NCBI GenBank assembly: GCA_002690045.1
Contig: NZDE01000010.1
Span: forward strand, 248,001-312,000
DNA from: Alphaproteobacteria bacterium
GTDB lineage: Bacteria; Pseudomonadota; Alphaproteobacteria; Micavibrionales; Micavibrionaceae
DNA length: 64,000 nucleotides
Direction: 5' to 3'
A program made the position numbers and the translations under genes. Position 1 is the stretch's first letter. Each line of letters opens with the position of its first letter. The notes beneath the pieces were generated by a model. That model did no database searches, had not been told where the DNA came from, and saw only the letters and a list, made by a program, of their open reading frames with translations. Positions 62,170-64,000 of the stretch are shown here, one piece after another.

Positions 62170-63564
62170 ATGGCTGACAAAGAATTTGATGTCATCGTTA
62201 TTGGTGCAGGACCAGGTGGATATGTATGTGCAATTCGCGCGGCGCAGCTGGGTATGAAGGTTGCTTGCGTTGAAAAACGCGAAACTTTGGGCGGTACATG
62301 TTTGAATGTTGGCTGTATCCCGTCTAAAGCGCTTTTATCCGCGACTGAAAAATACGAAGCAGCGATGCATGAATTTGACGATATGGGCATCAAGGCTAGC
62401 GGCGTTAAAGTTGATTTGAAAAAAATGATGGCGTTTAAAGACAGCGTTGTTGGTGACAATACCAAAGGCATTGAGTTTTTGTTCAAGAAAAACAAAGTCA
62501 CATGGCTAAAGGGCGCAGGTAAAATCACGGCAGCGAATAGTGTTGATGTCGGCGGCGAAGCGTATAAAGCGAAGCATATTATTATCGCGACAGGTTCAGA
62601 CGTTATTGGCCTACCGGGTATTGAGATTGATGAGAAGCAAATTGTGTCATCAACGGGCGCGCTTGATTTGCCAAAAGTACCAAAGAAAATGGTCGTTATT
62701 GGCGGCGGCGTTATTGGTTTAGAACTGGGTGCAGTATGGCGCCGTTTAGGCGCGGAAGTCGAAGTTATCGAATTTATGGATGGTATTTTACCAGGCATGG
62801 ATGGTGAAATTCGCAAAGAAGCGCTGAAAATCTTTAAGAAGCAAGGCATGACCTTCCGCCTATCGAGCAAAGTTACCGAAGCGAAAAAAGGCAAAGATGG
62901 TGTAACGCTTTCTGTTGAACCAGCCGCGGGCGGCAAAGCGGAACAGGTGAAGACTGATGTTGTGCTTATGTGTGTTGGCCGTAAAGCTTATACAGATGGC
63001 CTTGGCCTAGATGCTGTAGGTGTAGAAACAGATGAGCGCGGCCGCGTGAAAACAGGCAAGCATTTTGAAACTAATGTTAAAGGCATTTATGCTATTGGTG
63101 ATGTGATCGCGGGCCCTATGCTTGCACACAAGGCTGAAGATGAAGGCGTTATCTTGGCAGAAATGATTGATGGTCAAAAGCCACATATTGATTATGACCT
63201 TATCCCAGGTGTTGTGTATACGCATCCTGAAATTGCTTCAGTTGGTAAAACTGAAGAACAATTGAAGGACGCAGGTATTCCTTACAAAGCGGGTAAGTTC
63301 CCATTCATGGCGAATGGCCGTGCCCGCGCGATGGGCAGCACAGACGGTTTTGTAAAAATTCTTGCGCATAAAGACACGGACCGTGTTCTTGGGGCACATA
63401 TCATAGGCCCAGAAGCGGGCACTTTGATCGCTGAGATTGTCTTGGCGATGGAATTTGGCAGTTCAGCGGAAGATATCGCACGTACTTGTCACGCCCACCC
63501 AACTTTGGAAGAAGTCATTAAAGAAGCTGCGTTGGCGGTTGATGGCCGTCCATTGCACATTTAA
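62170..63564 (+). CDS. lpd: Dihydrolipoyl dehydrogenase
   Basis: E3 flavoprotein of 2-oxoacid dehydrogenase and glycine-cleavage complexes; 464 aa. GAGPGGYVCAIRAAQLG is the FAD fold; GGTCLNVGCIPSKALL carries the redox disulfide; GGGVIGLELGAVW is the NAD fold; AIGDVIAGPMLAHKAEDEG and CHAHPTLEE (catalytic His/Glu) complete it. No E1 or E2 genes are in the window. Confidence 0.97.
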   Translation: MADKEFDVIVIGAGPGGYVCAIRAAQLGMKVACVEKRETLGGTCLNVGCIPSKALLSATEKYEAAMHEFDDMGIKASGVKVDLKKMMAFKDSVVGDNTKGIEFLFKKNKVTWLKGAGKITAANSVDVGGEAYKAKHIIIATGSDVIGLPGIEIDEKQIVSSTGALDLPKVPKKMVVIGGGVIGLELGAVWRRLGAEVEVIEFMDGILPGMDGEIRKEALKIFKKQGMTFRLSSKVTEAKKGKDGVTLSVEPAAGGKAEQVKTDVVLMCVGRKAYTDGLGLDAVGVETDERGRVKTGKHFETNVKGIYAIGDVIAGPMLAHKAEDEGVILAEMIDGQKPHIDYDLIPGVVYTHPEIASVGKTEEQLKDAGIPYKAGKFPFMANGRARAMGSTDGFVKILAHKDTDRVLGAHIIGPEAGTLIAEIVLAMEFGSSAEDIARTCHAHPTLEEVIKEAALAVDGRPLHI

Positions 63565-63601
63565 GGCTTAATGGGGACGGTTTGTTGCCGTATGAATAGA
63601 T

Positions 63602-64000
63602 ATGAAACTATCAAAAGACGCCGCAACAAACCGTAAATTCTGGGATAACTTCGCCGAAGAATATCAAGATAGACACGGGGCGCAGCTTAATCGTAAGGAT
63701 TTTGTCTGGGGCGTGTGGTCCTTACCGGAAAGCGAGATTAATGCGCTGGGGGGTGTGCGCGGTAAGCAAGTGTTGGAACTTGGCTGCGGCGCAGCGCAAT
63801 TAAGCATCGCGATTGTTGAAATGGGCGGGCATCCTACGGGGCTTGATAATTCAGAAAAGCAGTTGGAATATGCCGCCACTTTAATGGAAGAGGGGGGGTA
63901 TGATTTTCCGCTAGTTCATGCGAGCGCTGATAAAACACCATTTAAAAAACGTCAATTTGATATGGTTTTCTGTGACCATGGGGCGATGACCTATGCGCGT
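63602..64000 (+). CDS. Class I SAM-dependent methyltransferase, cut by window end
   Basis: An open frame from ATG 63602 runs to the window edge (133 codons). VLELGCGAAQLSIAIVEMGG is the SAM-binding motif I (residues about 53-72), followed by GLDNSEKQLEYA (motif II acidic Asp) and FDMVFCDHG. The N-terminus FWDNFAEEYQDRHG is typical of small-molecule methyltransferases. Substrate unknown; the C-terminus is missing. Confidence 0.85.
   Translation, partial: MKLSKDAATNRKFWDNFAEEYQDRHGAQLNRKDFVWGVWSLPESEINALGGVRGKQVLELGCGAAQLSIAIVEMGGHPTGLDNSEKQLEYAATLMEEGGYDFPLVHASADKTPFKKRQFDMVFCDHGAMTYAR

Overview
The window looks like a chromosomal segment of a low-GC (roughly 43-45 % by eye) Gram-negative alphaproteobacterium. 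Supporting signs are the infA-maf-RNase E/G order, a dGTPase next to a SPOR-domain gene and an ErpA-type gene, an IalB-family protein, a CheZ-type phosphatase, outer-membrane barrels ending in aromatic residues, and autotransporters. Order or family cannot be fixed from this sequence; no rRNA, integrase, transposase or CRISPR array was seen.

Layout. 1-8.6 kb: a cut-off exported protein, a diguanylate cyclase, an EamA exporter, sdhCDA, a pair of paralogous unknown proteins on the minus strand, and Sua5/TsaC. 8.6-10.1 kb: a candidate 190-nt RNA ending in a strong terminator, then a leucine/valine dehydrogenase. 10.3-15.7 kb: six consecutive paralogous two-span membrane proteins with a cysteine-paired acidic ectodomain, the most striking unknown in the window. 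15.7-24 kb: a YjbH-type outer-membrane protein, glpD-glpK, a J-like/bactofilin-like fusion, tRNA-Phe and an unknown protein. 24.3-31 kb: infA-maf-rng, a detached sdhB, cheZ, SPOR, dgt and a divergent erpA. 31-34.4 kb: exonuclease III, a pair of alpha/beta-hydrolase lipoproteins (one apparently dead), and IalB. 34.7-41.8 kb: two tandem autotransporters. 42-45.4 kb: hypotheticals and a small four-gene metal module lying between two tRNA-Thr genes. 45.5-51 kb: a 47-aa protein, dcd, murA, msrA, an amidase, a GExH-type protein and the RNase P RNA gene. 51-57 kb: an outer-membrane barrel, the dnaK-dnaJ operon and a divergent three-gene unknown operon. 57-64 kb: a two-domain deaminase, a PfkB kinase, a pair of large paralogous unknowns, lipoamide dehydrogenase and a cut-off methyltransferase.

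How the genes fit together. Central metabolism is represented by succinate dehydrogenase (sdhCDA plus sdhB 20 kb away), glycerol use (glpD overlapping glpK), branched-chain amino-acid oxidation and lipoamide dehydrogenase. Housekeeping functions are translation initiation (IF-1), tRNA modification and processing (TsaC, rnpB), chaperones, nucleotide-pool control (dGTPase, Maf, dCTP deaminase) and peptidoglycan synthesis (MurA). Between these lie several expanded, unnamed envelope families. Repeated local duplication is a theme: 6073/6718, the six-gene array, 31959/32932, 34722/38141 and 59269/60727 are all neighbouring paralogs.
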